This document shows, piece after piece, positions 39,095 to 50,276 of a DNA stretch of 64,000 nucleotides (positions are counted from its first letter, which is position 1; each line of letters starts with the position of its first letter). Source of the DNA: Spiroplasma sabaudiense Ar-1343 (GTDB taxonomy: Bacteria; Bacillota_I; Bacilli_A; Mycoplasmatales; Mycoplasmataceae); contig NZ_CP006934.1 of assembly GCF_000565215.1 (NCBI RefSeq), positions 682,001 through 746,000 of the forward strand, written 5' to 3'. The notes below the pieces were generated by a model. That model was not told the DNA's origin, did no database searches, and saw nothing but the letters and a program-made list of their open reading frames with translations. A program made the translations under genes and the position numbers.

Positions 39095-40378
39095 TTATTT
39101 CTTACCCAAAAGTTTGAACATATTTTTTTTGTAAATCTCAACACCTGGTTGGTTGAAGGGATTTACATCCAATAGGTAAGCGCTCATCGCACAAGCTTTC
39201 ATAAATCAATAAGAAATATAACCAAATGCTTTTGCACTCATTTCTTCTATCTCTAAAATGATATTTGGAATTCCTCCATCATTTGCATGAGCATCAATAA
39301 CTCCTTCAAGAGCAGTTAAATTTACCTCATGAAATGATTTCGAATAAAGGTAATTTAGTTCATCAAGATTAATTTCATCTTTTGGAATCTCTAAATTTAG
39401 AAGAGGATTTTTAATTTTTAAAACTGTTTCAAACAGAAGCCCTTTTGTACCGTCTTGAATAAATTGGCCTAGCGAATGTAAATCAGTTGAGAAAACAACA
39501 CTTGTTGGCAATAGACCTTTGTTGTCTTTACCCTCTGATTCTCCAAATAATTGTTTTCATCACTCTGTAAACATTTGCATTTGTAATTCGTAAGATACAA
39601 GTGTCTCCACCTTATAACCCATTTTTGTATTTAAAACATAGCGTGCCACAGCATACTGATAAGCTGAATTATTTGCAAGTGAATCTCCTGAAATTTCTTT
39701 CATGGCTGATTTGGCACCTGCTAAAATTTCGTCAGTGTTGACTCCAGCAACAAGTAGTGGAAAAATACCAACAGGAGTTAATACACTAAATCTTCCACCG
39801 ATATCATCTGGAATAACAAAGGTTTTATAAGACTTGGCATCTGCCATAGTTTTTAAAGCTCCTTTGCTTTTATCTGTAATTGCAACAATTAGTTCTGATG
39901 CGGCTTTAGCACCAACTTTTTTGATAAGTAAGTTTTCAAAAACACGAAATGCGATTCCCGGTTCAGTTGTTGTCCCCGATTTGGAAATGTTAACAATTCC
40001 AAAATTCTTATTTTCTAAATATTCAAGAACCTGTTTTGTGTATGTTGAAGAAATAGTATTTCCCACATAAACTAACTTACACCCATCTTTTGGGTATAAT
40101 CCTCGAATCATCTCATCCGCTGCTCTGGAACCTAAATAACTTCCCCCGATTCCAACAACCACGAGTATCTCAATTTTTTTACTTAAAGTATGAGCAACTT
40201 TTTTCATTTCCTCATACTCGACTTGGTCAAATTTTTCTGGCCAATCTAGTCAGCCCAGAAATTCTGATCCAGACCCTGTTTTTTCAACAATCTGATCATT
40301 TATTTTTTTGACCAACTTCTCATCAATTAAATTTTTCAGGTTTTCTAATTTTGCATGTTTTAAATCGACTTTAATCAT
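39095..40378 (-). CDS. pgi: glucose-6-phosphate isomerase (427 aa)
   Basis: Glycolytic enzyme converting glucose 6-phosphate and fructose 6-phosphate. It has [16 protein letters not shown] (about 74-89), the phosphate-binding [10 protein letters not shown] (131-141), [22 protein letters not shown] and the C-terminal [16 protein letters not shown] signature with the active Lys. The length suits the short bacterial form. The start is ATG 40378. It reads against the preceding flavin reductase and is separated from it by two terminators. Confidence 0.95.
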
Positions 40379-40404
40379 TTTATTTCTCCAAATTTATAGT
40401 TATT

Positions 40405-40749
40405 TTAGTTGTTGTTGATTGAATCATCAATACTATCTTCTAGTCTTGAAAAACCGTCGCCAGTTTCTTGGATTTTATTTTCTGAACCTTTTAATAATTC
40501 AGGGTGTAAAGCTTTATAACTTAATTTAACTTGCTTTTTGGGTGCATCAAATTCAAGTACTTGAACTTCAATTACATCACCAATTGCAAAGAAACTATTT
40601 ATATCTCTTACAAAAAAGTCTGATAACTCACTGATGTGGATTAATCCTTTTGCAATTAACTCTCCATCTTCAGTATAAACTTCTGAGAATACACCATAAT
40701 TTACAATACTAGTAACTTTAGCATTAATAATCTGTCCTTTGTTTAACAT
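40405..40749 (-). CDS. S1 RNA-binding domain protein (114 aa)
   Basis: Small single S1-domain protein similar to Firmicutes general stress protein 13 (YugI type), thought to bind ribosomes or RNA. Residues 1-75 form the S1 domain (GQIINAKVTSIVNYGVFSEV, GLIHISELSD, VQVLEFDAPKKQVKLSYK). An acidic tail (DSIDDSINNN) follows. ATG 40749 is chosen because GGAGG precedes it; an upstream ATG at 40764 has no RBS. Confidence 0.88.
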   Translation of the reverse strand: MLNKGQIINAKVTSIVNYGVFSEVYTEDGELIAKGLIHISELSDFFVRDINSFFAIGDVIEVQVLEFDAPKKQVKLSYKALHPELLKGSENKIQETGDGFSRLEDSIDDSINNN

Positions 40750-40848
40750 TTTAATTTCCTCCATTTTTATTATAAACCGAATTTCCGAAAAAACTCTACT
40801 TTTATGTAAATTAATTTATAATTAGATTAACAATTTAGAGGAAAAAAA

Positions 40849-41082
40849 ATGAGTGAAATTTCAAAGAAAATTGAAGATAAAATTAATGAACTAAAGTTTT
40901 TTGTTCAACAAGATGGTGGAGATATGGAATTTGTCGCATATAAAGACCGTACAGTTTATCTTCGACTAATGGGAAATTGCATTGGTTGTGGTTTAGTTGA
41001 TGTTACTTTCCGCGAGGGTATTGAAATGATAATGTTAGAAGAATTTCCACATGACGTTGATGGAATTGATATTGTTATGTAA
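40849..41082 (+). CDS. NifU C-terminal-domain Fe-S scaffold (77 aa)
   Basis: Nfu-type scaffold or carrier for [4Fe-4S] clusters. The whole protein is one NifU_C domain, with QQDGGDMEFVAY and the CxxC motif GNCIGCG (C44, C47). It begins MSEISKKIEDKINELKFF after GAGG. It is convergent with the cyclo-ligase gene, with an eight-base overlap of the ends. It fits functionally with the nearby suf operon. Confidence 0.92.
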   Translation: MSEISKKIEDKINELKFFVQQDGGDMEFVAYKDRTVYLRLMGNCIGCGLVDVTFREGIEMIMLEEFPHDVDGIDIVM

Positions 41083-41632
41083 GCTTTGGAATAATTATTT
41101 GGTCAAGCCTTACATCATTAACAGAAATAGGCAGTTGGTTTTTTGATTGTTGCCAAGAAAAACCCAGGCCAACTTTTAACACTTTATCAGAAATACTTGA
41201 CAATAGGCGATCATAATAGCCCTTGCCTCGACCTAATCGGTTATTTAGATTATCAAATGCAACCAAAGGAACGAAAAATACCTCTATTGTAGATAAAGGT
41301 ACTTCGGTAATTTTTTTAGGTTGATTAACACTAAATTTGTGATGTTTTTCAATTTCGTTTTCCAAGTTTAGAATTTGGTAAAAAGTCATTGTAAAATCTT
41401 CATTAATTCGCGGACAAGCCACTAAAATATTTTGTTGGAAACAATAGTTAATTATCGCGGTTGTACCAACTTCTCTTGGATTGGAAATGTAAATTCCAAT
41501 TACTTTAAAATTAGAATTTTTAATTAAGGTGATTGCTTCTTTAGCAATTACCTCGGATTCTTTTTCAATTTCAGCGGTTGTTTTGCTGCTTGAAAGCTGT
41601 TGAAATTGAAGACGAAGTTGTTTTTTTAACAA
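41075..41632 (-). CDS. 5-formyltetrahydrofolate cyclo-ligase (185 aa)
   Basis: ATP-dependent enzyme that converts 5-formyl-THF to 5,10-methenyl-THF. It shows the N-terminal MLKKQLRLQFQQLSSSKT region and the family signature GRGKGYYDR (134-142). No ATG is available at the expected position; a TTG at 41632, one base after the sufB stop, gives the right N-terminus. It therefore seems to be the last gene of the suf operon. Folate use fits the window's TrmFO. Confidence 0.9.
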   Translation of the reverse strand: MLKKQLRLQFQQLSSSKTTAEIEKESEVIAKEAITLIKNSNFKVIGIYISNPREVGTTAIINYCFQQNILVACPRINEDFTMTFYQILNLENEIEKHHKFSVNQPKKITEVPLSTIEVFFVPLVAFDNLNNRLGRGKGYYDRLLSSISDKVLKVGLGFSWQQSKNQLPISVNDVRLDQIIIPKLT

Positions 41633-41633
41633 T

Positions 41634-43046
41634 TTACCCTACCGAACCTTCCATGTCCATTCTAATTAACTGATTTAATTCCACAGCATATTCTAGAGGC
41701 AACTCCTTTGTAAACGGTTCAATAAAGCCCATTACAATAATTTCTAGAGCCTCAAGTTCAGTCAAGCCCCGACTCATCAAATAAAATAGTTGTTCCTCGC
41801 TAACTTTTGATACTGTGGCTTCATGTTCAATTTGACTACGGTTATTTTCAACCTTATTTTTAGGAATTGTGTCAGAATGCGATTGATTATCTAAAATAAG
41901 CGTGTCGCACTCTACTCTAGCTTTTGAATCTGTTGCATTAGGACCAATATAGACTAAACCACGATAGTTAGCAGTACCACCTTGAAAAGTGATTGATTTA
42001 GAAATAATTTTGGATTTAGTTTCCTTTCCGAAATGAATCATTTTCCCACCAGCATCTTGGTAAACTCCATTTTTAGCAACCGCAATTGAAATTGTATCTC
42101 CTTGAGCTCGGTCACCCTTTAAAATACACGAAGGGTACTTCATATTTATCTTTGAACCAATGTTACCATCAACTCATTCCATTCTTCCATCTTCTTCAAC
42201 TAGACTTCTTTTTGTCACTAAATTTAAGACATTATCACTTCAATTTTGAACAGTTGTGTAACGTAAATTACTGCGTTTACCAACAAAAAGTTCAACCGTT
42301 GCTGCATGAAGATTATTTTTTGAGTAAATCGGAGCTGTACAACCTTCAATATAATGAAGACTTGCATCATCATCAACTATTATTAGAGTTCGTTCGAATT
42401 GTCCAGCCGCTTGATAGTTTATTCTAAAATAGGCTTGCAATGGTTTTTCTAATTTAACACCTTTGGGGATATAAATAAATGTTCCCGCCGACCAAACAGC
42501 TCCATTTAGTGCTGCATACTTGTTGTCATCGTTTGCAATTAGTGTTCCAAAGTATTTTTTAAAAAGTTCTGGATGTTCTCGTAGAGCGGTGTCGCAATCT
42601 GAAAATATTACCCCCTGGTCCTCAACTTCTTTAAGCATTTTTGTATAAACCGGGGTAGCATCTCACTGGGCATTAATACCAATTAAAAAATCTTTTTCAG
42701 CTTGAGGAATTCCAAGACGGTCAAAAGTATTTTTAATTGAGTCTGGGATTTCATCTCAATTTGAAGCTGATGCATTTGTTCCTTGACTAAAATAGCAATA
42801 ATCTTGAAAATTAATGAAATTTAAATCTGGCCCAAAACTTGGTTGCCCCATTGCTTGAAATTTTTTGAAGCTATCGAGACGATAGTCCAACATTCACTTA
42901 GGTTCATTTTTATGTTTTGAAATTTGCTCAATAATTTTTTCATTAATTCCCATTGCAGTTTTATAAACTGAAACTTCACCTTCGTTAAATCCGTACTTAT
43001 ACTTGCTAATTTCTTGAATTGTTTTAGTTTGTTTTAAAGGTTTCAT
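41634..43046 (-). CDS. sufB: Fe-S cluster assembly scaffold SufB (470 aa)
   Basis: Scaffold subunit of the SufBC(D) complex, where Fe-S clusters are built. Visible features are [21 protein letters not shown] near the N-terminus, [57 protein letters not shown] with the conserved Cys, [20 protein letters not shown] and the C-terminal [20 protein letters not shown]. The frame is continuous through TGA Trp codons. The start overlaps sufU by 23 bases. It is located after sufC, sufD, sufS and sufU. Confidence 0.96.
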
Positions 43047-43488
43047 GATTTAACTCCTTCTGTTTGCTAATTAAATTTTTTAAACCATTTGCTCCCAGCA
43101 AAGCACAGGCAACTCGATTTCCTTGTTTGCCAACATTGACAAAAGCTATCAATTCTTCAAGGCTTTCCTCGCTATAGGATTGGTTGCTAATTAAATTATA
43201 GTAATTGGTTAATATTTCAAGTCCCTTATCTAAGGTTTGATTATGTAACTGTTCTGCTAAGATATCAGTTGACGCTGAAGAAATTGCACAACTTGTTCCA
43301 GACCATTTTACAAAAGAAATTATATTTTTATCAAAAAGCACTTCTAAAGTTATTTCATCACTACAAGTTGAACTACTTTGTAATTCTTGAATAGCTGCTA
43401 AATCATTTACCAATCCCTTATGGTCGGGTTCAAGAAAGTGTTGCATTATGATTTGACGCATCATAATTTTATCATTTTTATCGTACAT
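43024..43488 (-). CDS. sufU: Fe-S scaffold/sulfur-transfer protein SufU (154 aa)
   Basis: IscU-like protein that accepts sulfur from SufS in Gram-positive type systems. It has the three conserved cysteines C42 (in TCSDE, with the SufU-type Asp at 44), C67 (in SGTSCAIS) and C128 (in NRVACALL). It overlaps sufB by 23 bases, so it is coupled. Confidence 0.93.
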   Translation of the reverse strand: MYDKNDKIMMRQIIMQHFLEPDHKGLVNDLAAIQELQSSSTCSDEITLEVLFDKNIISFVKWSGTSCAISSASTDILAEQLHNQTLDKGLEILTNYYNLISNQSYSEESLEELIAFVNVGKQGNRVACALLGANGLKNLISKQKELNHETFKTN

Positions 43489-43502
43489 AAGAACCTCCCT
43501 CT

Positions 43503-44726
43503 CTAAACTATGGCTTCAAGAAAATTATCACTATTTAAAATCGCCTCAAATAACTTGTCAATTTCTGCTGTCGTATTAAAAAATGCAAAACTTGCTCTTA
43601 CACTTGTGGGAGCTATATTTTGATTTTGCACAATCCGAGCACAATGACTTCCTGATCGAACTTGAATTTTATACTTTACTCACAAAAATGTTGCAATGTC
43701 TTGAGGGTTATAATTGCGAATATTGAATGTTAATATTGGTCCATCATTTTCCAAATTGTAAAAAGTTGCTAAATCACTTGGAATATTTTTTGCCTTTATA
43801 ATCGCATAATTTTTTAGTTTTTTTTCATATTTTGCAATATTGGCAATTCCAATACTTTGAACAAACTCAATTGCTTTAAGAAAGCCATAAATTGCTGAGA
43901 TGTTAGGAGTTCCCCCTTCAAGGCGTTCGGGTAGAGGTTTCATTTTAAAACCAATTCCTTCTAAATCCACTGAATCACTCATTGCTCCACCAAAAAATAG
44001 TGGTGTTAATTTTTCCAACTGTGGTTTTTTACCTCAAAGTATTCCTGTTCCAAATGGCGCAAAAATTTTATGACCAGAAAAGGCGATAAAGTCCGCATCC
44101 CAATCACTCAAATCCGTTTTATGATGACCAATTGACTGAGCAGCATCAACAACAATTATGATTTCTTTATTAACCTTGCGAATTGCTTTATTAATAAGTG
44201 CGACATCATTTAAGGCTCCAATTACATTTGTTGAGCTGGCATAAACAATAATTTTAGTTCTGTCAGTAATTTTGGTTAATAATTCTTTAATGACAATTTT
44301 ACCATGGTCATTTTCAGTTAATAGTTTGATTTTTGCTTTTTGTCGATTGGCAACTTCAATAAATGGTAATAATGCTGCTGAGTGTTCTAAACTTGTTGTT
44401 AAAATTTCATCACCAGGGTTAATAAAACTTTGTAGTCCAAATGCCACTTGATTTAAACTGTGAGTGGCTCCAGAAGTTAAAATAAAGGAACTATTTTTTG
44501 GAGCATTTAAAAACTCTGAAAGTCGTTCTCGTAGCTGAGTAATCATTTGAGTTGCCTCAAATGCTTGCTTGTAGTCTTGGGTATGGGGGTTTGCTGCAAA
44601 AAACCTATTGTAGTTAGCTTCTGCATTAATAACAACTTCTGGTTTTAGACTGGTTGCGGCATTATCAAAATAAATAATGTCCTCTTGGTTTTGCAAGTAT
44701 GGGAATAATTTAGCATAAGGTTCCAT
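43503..44726 (-). CDS. sufS: cysteine desulfurase SufS (407 aa)
   Basis: PLP enzyme that removes sulfur from cysteine for Fe-S assembly. It has the PLP Lys in FSGHK (K220), a conserved His in TSLEHSAALLPF, and the sulfur-relay Cys in RSGSHCARI (C362). It begins DIIYFDNAATSLKP as in class II desulfurases. The start overlaps the sufD stop (TAATG) and AAAGGAG precedes it. Confidence 0.95.
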
Positions 44727-45529
44727 TAGTTGATTTTCTCCTTTAAGCCTTCAAGAATAATCTGCGCATATTCAGGATTGTGGATTTTAATTGTCTCTAA
44801 AATTGGGTCAAAATAACCTAAAATTAAAAGTTCTTGGGCTTCAATTTTACTTAGACCACGCGAGTTTAAATAAAATATTTGCTCTTGATCTAGCATTCCA
44901 ATGGCATTAGCATGACTTGCAACAATATCATTTTCATCAATTAATAAAATTGGGTCGGAATGAGCTTTTGCGGTTGAATCAAGAATTAGTAGTCGCAGTT
45001 CTTGATGGGCTTCAGAGTTTGTTGAACCTTTACGAATATCACTTGCACACTTCACCAATCCTAGGGCATAATCTTTAATTATTGTGTAGCTTACAATATC
45101 ACTTGTAGTATTACGAGCAAGATGAACCGGATTAATAAAAATTTTCTTCTCAAACTTTTGAGCAGCAATCACCGCACTATAAAAATTAAGTGAACTATTT
45201 GGCTCTTTTAAATTAATTAAAGCCTCAAATTCAATATTTTGGTTACTTAAATCAGCATATTTTAAATTTAAATGGGCATTTTCTTCTAAATTAATTTGGC
45301 AAATAATTTTAGCCTCATTTTCATAACTACCTGAGTTATCAACAATAATAACTAATTCTAATTTTGTATCACGTTTAACATTTATTTTGAGATTTTGATG
45401 TTGAGAATTTAAATTAATAAAACTTGTTTGGGATTGAGAATATTCGATTAGGCTTTGGTCTTGCACTCTTAAATCAAAATGATTTGGTAACGAATTTTTT
45501 TTAAAAACTGGGTTTAACTTTTGGCTCAT
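44726..45529 (-). CDS. sufD: Fe-S assembly protein SufD (267 aa)
   Basis: Beta-helix partner of SufB. The C-terminal half shows the family pattern (SDIRKGSTNSEAHQELRLLIL, HSDPILLIDENDIVASHANAIG, FYLNSRGLSKIEAQELLILGYF). It is shorter than typical SufD (about 400 aa), with a reduced N-terminal part. Its start lies 16 bases inside the end of sufC and its stop overlaps sufS. An active-site-like His (SHANAIG) is retained. Confidence 0.88.
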   Translation of the reverse strand: MSQKLNPVFKKNSLPNHFDLRVQDQSLIEYSQSQTSFINLNSQHQNLKINVKRDTKLELVIIVDNSGSYENEAKIICQINLEENAHLNLKYADLSNQNIEFEALINLKEPNSSLNFYSAVIAAQKFEKKIFINPVHLARNTTSDIVSYTIIKDYALGLVKCASDIRKGSTNSEAHQELRLLILDSTAKAHSDPILLIDENDIVASHANAIGMLDQEQIFYLNSRGLSKIEAQELLILGYFDPILETIKIHNPEYAQIILEGLKEKIN

Positions 45530-46251
45530 GAGTATCCCTCTTTATTAATTTTATCTATAATATCACTACCTCCCGAAATCACAATTTTACCATCAATAAT
45601 AACATGGGCGTGAGTTGGCTGAATTTTGTTAAAAAACCTATCATAGTGCGAGACAATTACCATTCCAATTGCCGCCTTGGTTTCAGAATTCAAGTTTTGC
45701 GAGACAATTTCTAGGGCATCCACATCAAGTCCAGAGTCAATTTCATCAATTAAAGTAAACTTTGGGTTTAATAGCTTCATCTGTAAAATTTCGTTTTTTT
45801 TCTTTTCTCCCCCAGAAAAGCCATCATTTACTGAACGCTTTAGCATGCTTACATCAAAGTTCAAATCTTTTGCTGCGCTTTTTATGTCTGCAAATATTTT
45901 TGGCAGTTTTTGTTTCTCTTGGGAATGAGCGTTCACAATGTACTTTAAAAATTCTAAATTGCTAACCCCTTGAATAGTTTGAGGATTTTGTAATGCCAAA
46001 AACAATCCTTCGCGACTACGTTCATCCACTGGAAGGTCCAAAATTGATTTTCCGTCTAAGAGAATATCTCCTTTAGTAATTTCATATTTTGGATGTCCCA
46101 TTATTGCCATCAATAATGTCGATTTCCCGTTACCATTTGGTCCCATTAAGGCATGAATTTCACCGGTTTCAACCACTAAATTGATTCCTTTTAAAATTGT
46201 TTTTGAATCAATTGCTACATGTAGGTTTTTAATTTCTAATTTATGCTTCAT
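45514..46251 (-). CDS. sufC: Fe-S assembly ATPase SufC (245 aa)
   Basis: ABC-type ATPase that powers SufBCD. Walker A is GPNGNGKS (37-44), the signature is FSGGEKKKNEI and Walker B is FTLIDEIDSGLD. Under the standard code it would stop at 45526 (TGA), but with UGA as Trp it ends ...GYSWAKS at TAA 45514 and overlaps sufD by 16 bases. It is the first gene of the suf operon; the upstream 160 bases are shared with a divergent lipoprotein gene. Confidence 0.95.
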
Positions 46252-46380
46252 TTTTATAATTCCCCGCTTCTACTTTTTTAAGATATCTATCTAATTATTA
46301 TGTATTATTTTTAGAATTTTTTATCTTTTTTTTAGTAAAAAAGCATATTATAAGCAAATTTTAATTTATAATTAAAGTTG

Positions 46381-46386
46381 TATAAT
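46381..46386 (+). promoter_or_regulatory. -10 element of the lipoprotein pair
   Basis: TATAAT, 27 bases before the ATG of the first lipoprotein, in the divergent region facing sufC. No convincing -35 is visible. Confidence 0.45.
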
Positions 46387-46413
46387 TATTTTTAAAGAAA
46401 GAAGGAGTTTTAA

Positions 46414-48582
46414 ATGAAGAAACTAATGAGTATACTTGCATCAGCTGCACTAATTTCTGGAGCTGCGGGGACAGTGGTTGCTTGTACGGGAAAATACGAA
46501 AGAGAACAAAACGGTAACTCAATCTTGGCTTATTTAACAATAAATGGGAAAAAAGTTGCAATTGACTCAAGTCACGTTTTAATGGAAATGATTAATGAGT
46601 CAGGTCCAACAAACAGAAATAAATTTATTTTAGATATTTTAAAAATTCTAAATACCTCATTTTTTGTTAATGCTGAGGAGTTTCAAAATTCAGTTGAAGG
46701 GAAAACCGAGTATCAAAATGATAATATGGTCAAAGCTTTAAGTGATCGTTATGTAATTATTAAAGAAGAAGCTGAACGCCAAATCAGCGAAGAACGCAAA
46801 AAATATAAAGAAGATTATGGTAAAAAAGCTACTGCTAAATGATATGAGATGTTAGAAGCTAAATTCAAAGGAATTACTGACCGTGATGAATTAGATGCTA
46901 AATACTTCCAAAGCATTATAATTGGTGGAAGCAAAAATACTACATCGGAATTAATTGATATGCTTTTAAACAGTAATCAGCTAACTTATACTTTTAAAAA
47001 TCGTCTTGATATTATTAATCAAGAAATGTTGGATTTAAGAACTTATGTTGCCAAAGGTAAAACTGTTAGCGACTACTATAAAGATGAGTCAAAAGCTTCA
47101 AAAGTGTTGCTTCTATGAAACGCAAGCGGTCAAGCTGGTGACGCCTTTGCTCAAAAAATTGAAGATGTTTCAGAAAGCGCATTTACAAGCCACTTTGATT
47201 TAGAAGAGATTGATACCAAACTTATTTTAAATAATGCTCCCACTGATGCGAGTGCTTATGCAAGAAACACAACAGCTCGTGGAATGATTTCAAACTCACA
47301 ACGCTTTTTTATCGATAAATACTTTAATTATCAAAAACCCGTTGCTTTAAGTGAGATTACCTTCCCATTTGACACTAACCAAAAATTTGAAGATGGAATA
47401 ACTGCAGATGACTTTGGAGTTGCAACTGATAAAACTTCAGAATTAGGGAAAAATATTAATCAATTTTTAGAGGGTAAAACCAATGCAAGTATTGCATTTT
47501 GAGATGATGCCCTAGATGCCACTATTCCAAGTGGAACCGCTAAAAGATATGATACCCTATTAACTCTTGATGCTTCAACAGAGGTTTTCTCAAATACTTT
47601 AAGAACTGCTGTTTATGAGTATTTAAGCACTAATAAATCTCCTAGTGCAGCAACCAACGGAGCTGATTTAGTTGCTAAAATTAATCGTAATGCCGCAGAT
47701 AAGGTTTACACAGTTTTAGACGACGGAATTATCGCTTTTGCTGAAACTGATGGTTTACACTTCGTAAGAATCGAAGGTTACAATTTCTTAAAAGAAGCTA
47801 CTTGAAACTCAAAAGATGGTACTGGTGCTCCTGGAACCAACGATAAAGAATTAGCAGCTTTTGATGATTTTTGAAATAATAAAAATGATAGTGAGAGAAT
47901 CGCTGCAATGCGAGACACCACAAGTCAAACATATAAAAATTTAAATAGTAATATTAAAAACGAATACTTAAAATTTTTATTAAATAGTTCATTGACAAAA
48001 GGACTGACAGGATCCAAAACACAATTTGATTTAATGAGTCAAATAAAAAATTACGTTAAAATTGAAGAACCATCTGCGGGTGAAGGAACTTATGTTTGAT
48101 GGACTGCAATTTTGGAGTACTTTGAATACATGATGCAAGCACCTGAAACAAGTAACCCAGAAAAATATAATGAGGTCTTTTTAGGAAAATTCTTGACATT
48201 TGGTGATGCCAAAAGCGAGAATAGCGTTAATGATATTGCTTTAAAAATGCAAGATTGATTTATTAGTCATATTGGTTCGGCAAAATCAACTGCTGCAGGA
48301 ACTCCGCTAACAACTCATGCTGAAAACCAAAAAGCTTGAGAGAAAACCACTAAGTCATCAGTTGCTTCAGGAACTGGTTATCCAGAACACGTAGTTGGTG
48401 ATAATATTGATAATATTATTGCTTCAAAACGATTTGGCCTACCAGAAAATATGACAACTTCAGCTACTGAGGAGTCAAAAATTTTAACTGCTGGTCTTGG
48501 ATATGAGAAAATGCAAAATCAAGATTTTAACATTTATTACAATAATAATAGTTACGCCGTATTTTTGGGAGGTAAATGATAA
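46414..48582 (+). CDS. lipoprotein, possible P80-like (722 aa)
   Basis: Surface lipoprotein with a short basic signal (MKKLMSILASAAL) and a lipobox ending TVVAC, with Cys at about 24. The mature chain is hydrophilic, Asp/Lys/Asn-rich and has no clear membrane helix. Many TGA Trp codons are present. It is followed with a one-base TAATG overlap by a second lipoprotein, then by a HIT gene. Length near 80 kDa, a 60-kDa lipoprotein partner and HIT next door resemble the P80/P60/HinT set of Mycoplasma hominis; sequence homology was not tested. RBS GAAGGAG. Confidence 0.85.
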
Positions 48583-50204
48583 TGAGAAAATTATTAGGTC
48601 TTTTAGCATCGGTTTCTTTAACCGCCTCTACAGCCGCAACTGTAGTTGCCTGTGATACTAATAAACGTATCACAGAAGCTAAATTAAACGAAGAAACATT
48701 ACGTGCTTTATTGGCTTCTGTTTTTGGTGATGCAAGTGCAGCTTCAATTGATTTTGGTGATATTTTCAATAGTGGTGATATTTCTAAATCATTATTACAA
48801 ATTATTAACTTAATGATTGCCCAAGATAACTATCATCGAGCAAATAACAATTTATTAGAAGGCTTAGGACTAGAAAAAAACGAAGTTGAAGAGTCACTTG
48901 CCAATTTCAACTTATTAAATGATTCAATTGCCGCTGATAAACTTTATACTGATTATACTAAGAGTATTTCAGGAACCTCAAGTACTCAAGCTCTTGATTA
49001 CAGCATTCGTCGTCAAAGTTATTCTCTAAACTCCCAAGCAATCTCACTAATGGTTGATGGTGAAGCTAAAACTTTTGCCAGTGTTGGAGTCCAATTACCA
49101 GATGGTAAATTGTGACATATTCGAAATGAACTATCAACAAGTAATTACGAACAAAATATCCCAACCGCTAAACAGTTGAGTTCAGATGGATTTAAACTAG
49201 TTGATTTAAGTCAAGGAGCAAGTACTGTAATTGCTGGATATGATAACTTAAGCGGTCGTGACGCTTTAAAATACCGCTTTAATGACTGATTTGTTAACGA
49301 AATTCAAAAGAAAATTATTGAAAATTTACTATCGATGTCTCGTCAAATCCCAGAAACATTTAGAATCGGAAATAGTAGTGAATCATCAAAAAAAGCCGCC
49401 TATTTTAATCGATACTCTTCAGTTGGTAAGTATTCACAAACTTGAAATACTTCAACCACACCATGAACCTCAAATGTTAAAATGGTTTGAGAGTTATCTT
49501 TCAAAAATAATCAATTTAAAAAATTTAGTGATTTAATTGAGAGTTCTGCTGTAAAAGAATTAATTGATGTGAACTCTGGAATCTTAAAAGCAGACAAGTC
49601 AATTAAGGATTTGATCGCCGCCTTTTCAACTTTAGAAAATGTTACAGAAGATGGGGATGACCCTTATTTACACCAATCAGGTTTCAAAGGATTTATTAGT
49701 TTTAAAGACGGAGAAATTTATGGAACAAATAACTTAGATGCTGAATTTAAATATAAAACAGCCCTTCTAGGAGCCAATGAGCCTGGAATGCTATCTGAAA
49801 ACGGTCACCTTTATTTCCAAGGGGCCAAGAGTGATGAAATTTCGCTAGTATTTGTTTTACCAGTTTATTTAATTGAACTATTAAAAGATTATGAAATTAA
49901 AACAAACGCTAACGATGAAGAAGGTGCCAAAGTTAATTTGGGTCCAAGTGCTACAAACGCTAACCAATATCAAGATATTTGAAACCAAGAACAAAACATT
50001 AAAAAACATAGTAAAGATATTAATGAGTTATCTCGAGAAGAGAAAAACAATATGATTAATCAATTTCAATACATTGTTTCTCAAAATGCTGATGTTCTAG
50101 CTGAATCAAAAACAGCCCTATATTCACTTTACTTAGATGCTGATGACATCTTATACTCAAGTTTATGAGATGAAATTAGTAAATACATTAAAGATGAAGA
50201 ATAG
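48582..50204 (+). CDS. lipoprotein, possible P60-like (540 aa)
   Basis: Second lipoprotein of the pair. The signal is MRKLLGLLASVSLTASTAAT, followed by VVAC, so Cys at about 24 is the lipid site. The mature chain contains GEAKTFASVGVQLPDGKLW and a C-terminal YLDADDILYSSLW. The ATG at 48582 is nine bases after GGGAGG; the ATG at 48576 is only three bases away. It shares one base with the previous stop. Its N-terminus is similar to the first lipoprotein only in the signal region. Confidence 0.85.
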
Positions 50205-50212
50205 TAATTCAA

Positions 50213-50241
50213 AACAACAACTTATATAGTTGTTGTTTTTT
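50213..50241 (+). terminator. intrinsic terminator after the lipoprotein pair
   Basis: AACAACAACT/AGTTGTTGTT stem followed by T7, nine bases after the stop. Confidence 0.75.
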
Positions 50242-50250
50242 TGTTATAAT
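50242..50250 (+). promoter_or_regulatory. extended -10 promoter of the HIT gene
   Basis: TGTTATAAT is a TGnTATAAT-type extended -10, about 27 bases before the HIT ATG. Confidence 0.5.
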
Positions 50251-50276
50251 TTAATAAACGAGAAGAGGATTTAACT

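Noticed and set aside
40750-40764. Upstream ATG of the S1-domain protein
   Set aside because: The GGAGG box lies between this ATG and the next one at 40749, so the later ATG is the start.
45526-45529. sufC ending at TGA 45526
   Set aside because: In this code the TGA is Trp; the next in-frame stop is TAA at 45514, giving a 16-base overlap with sufD.
49282-49536. Plus-strand frame inside the second lipoprotein
   Set aside because: It is offset by one base from the lipoprotein frame, which is itself uninterrupted.
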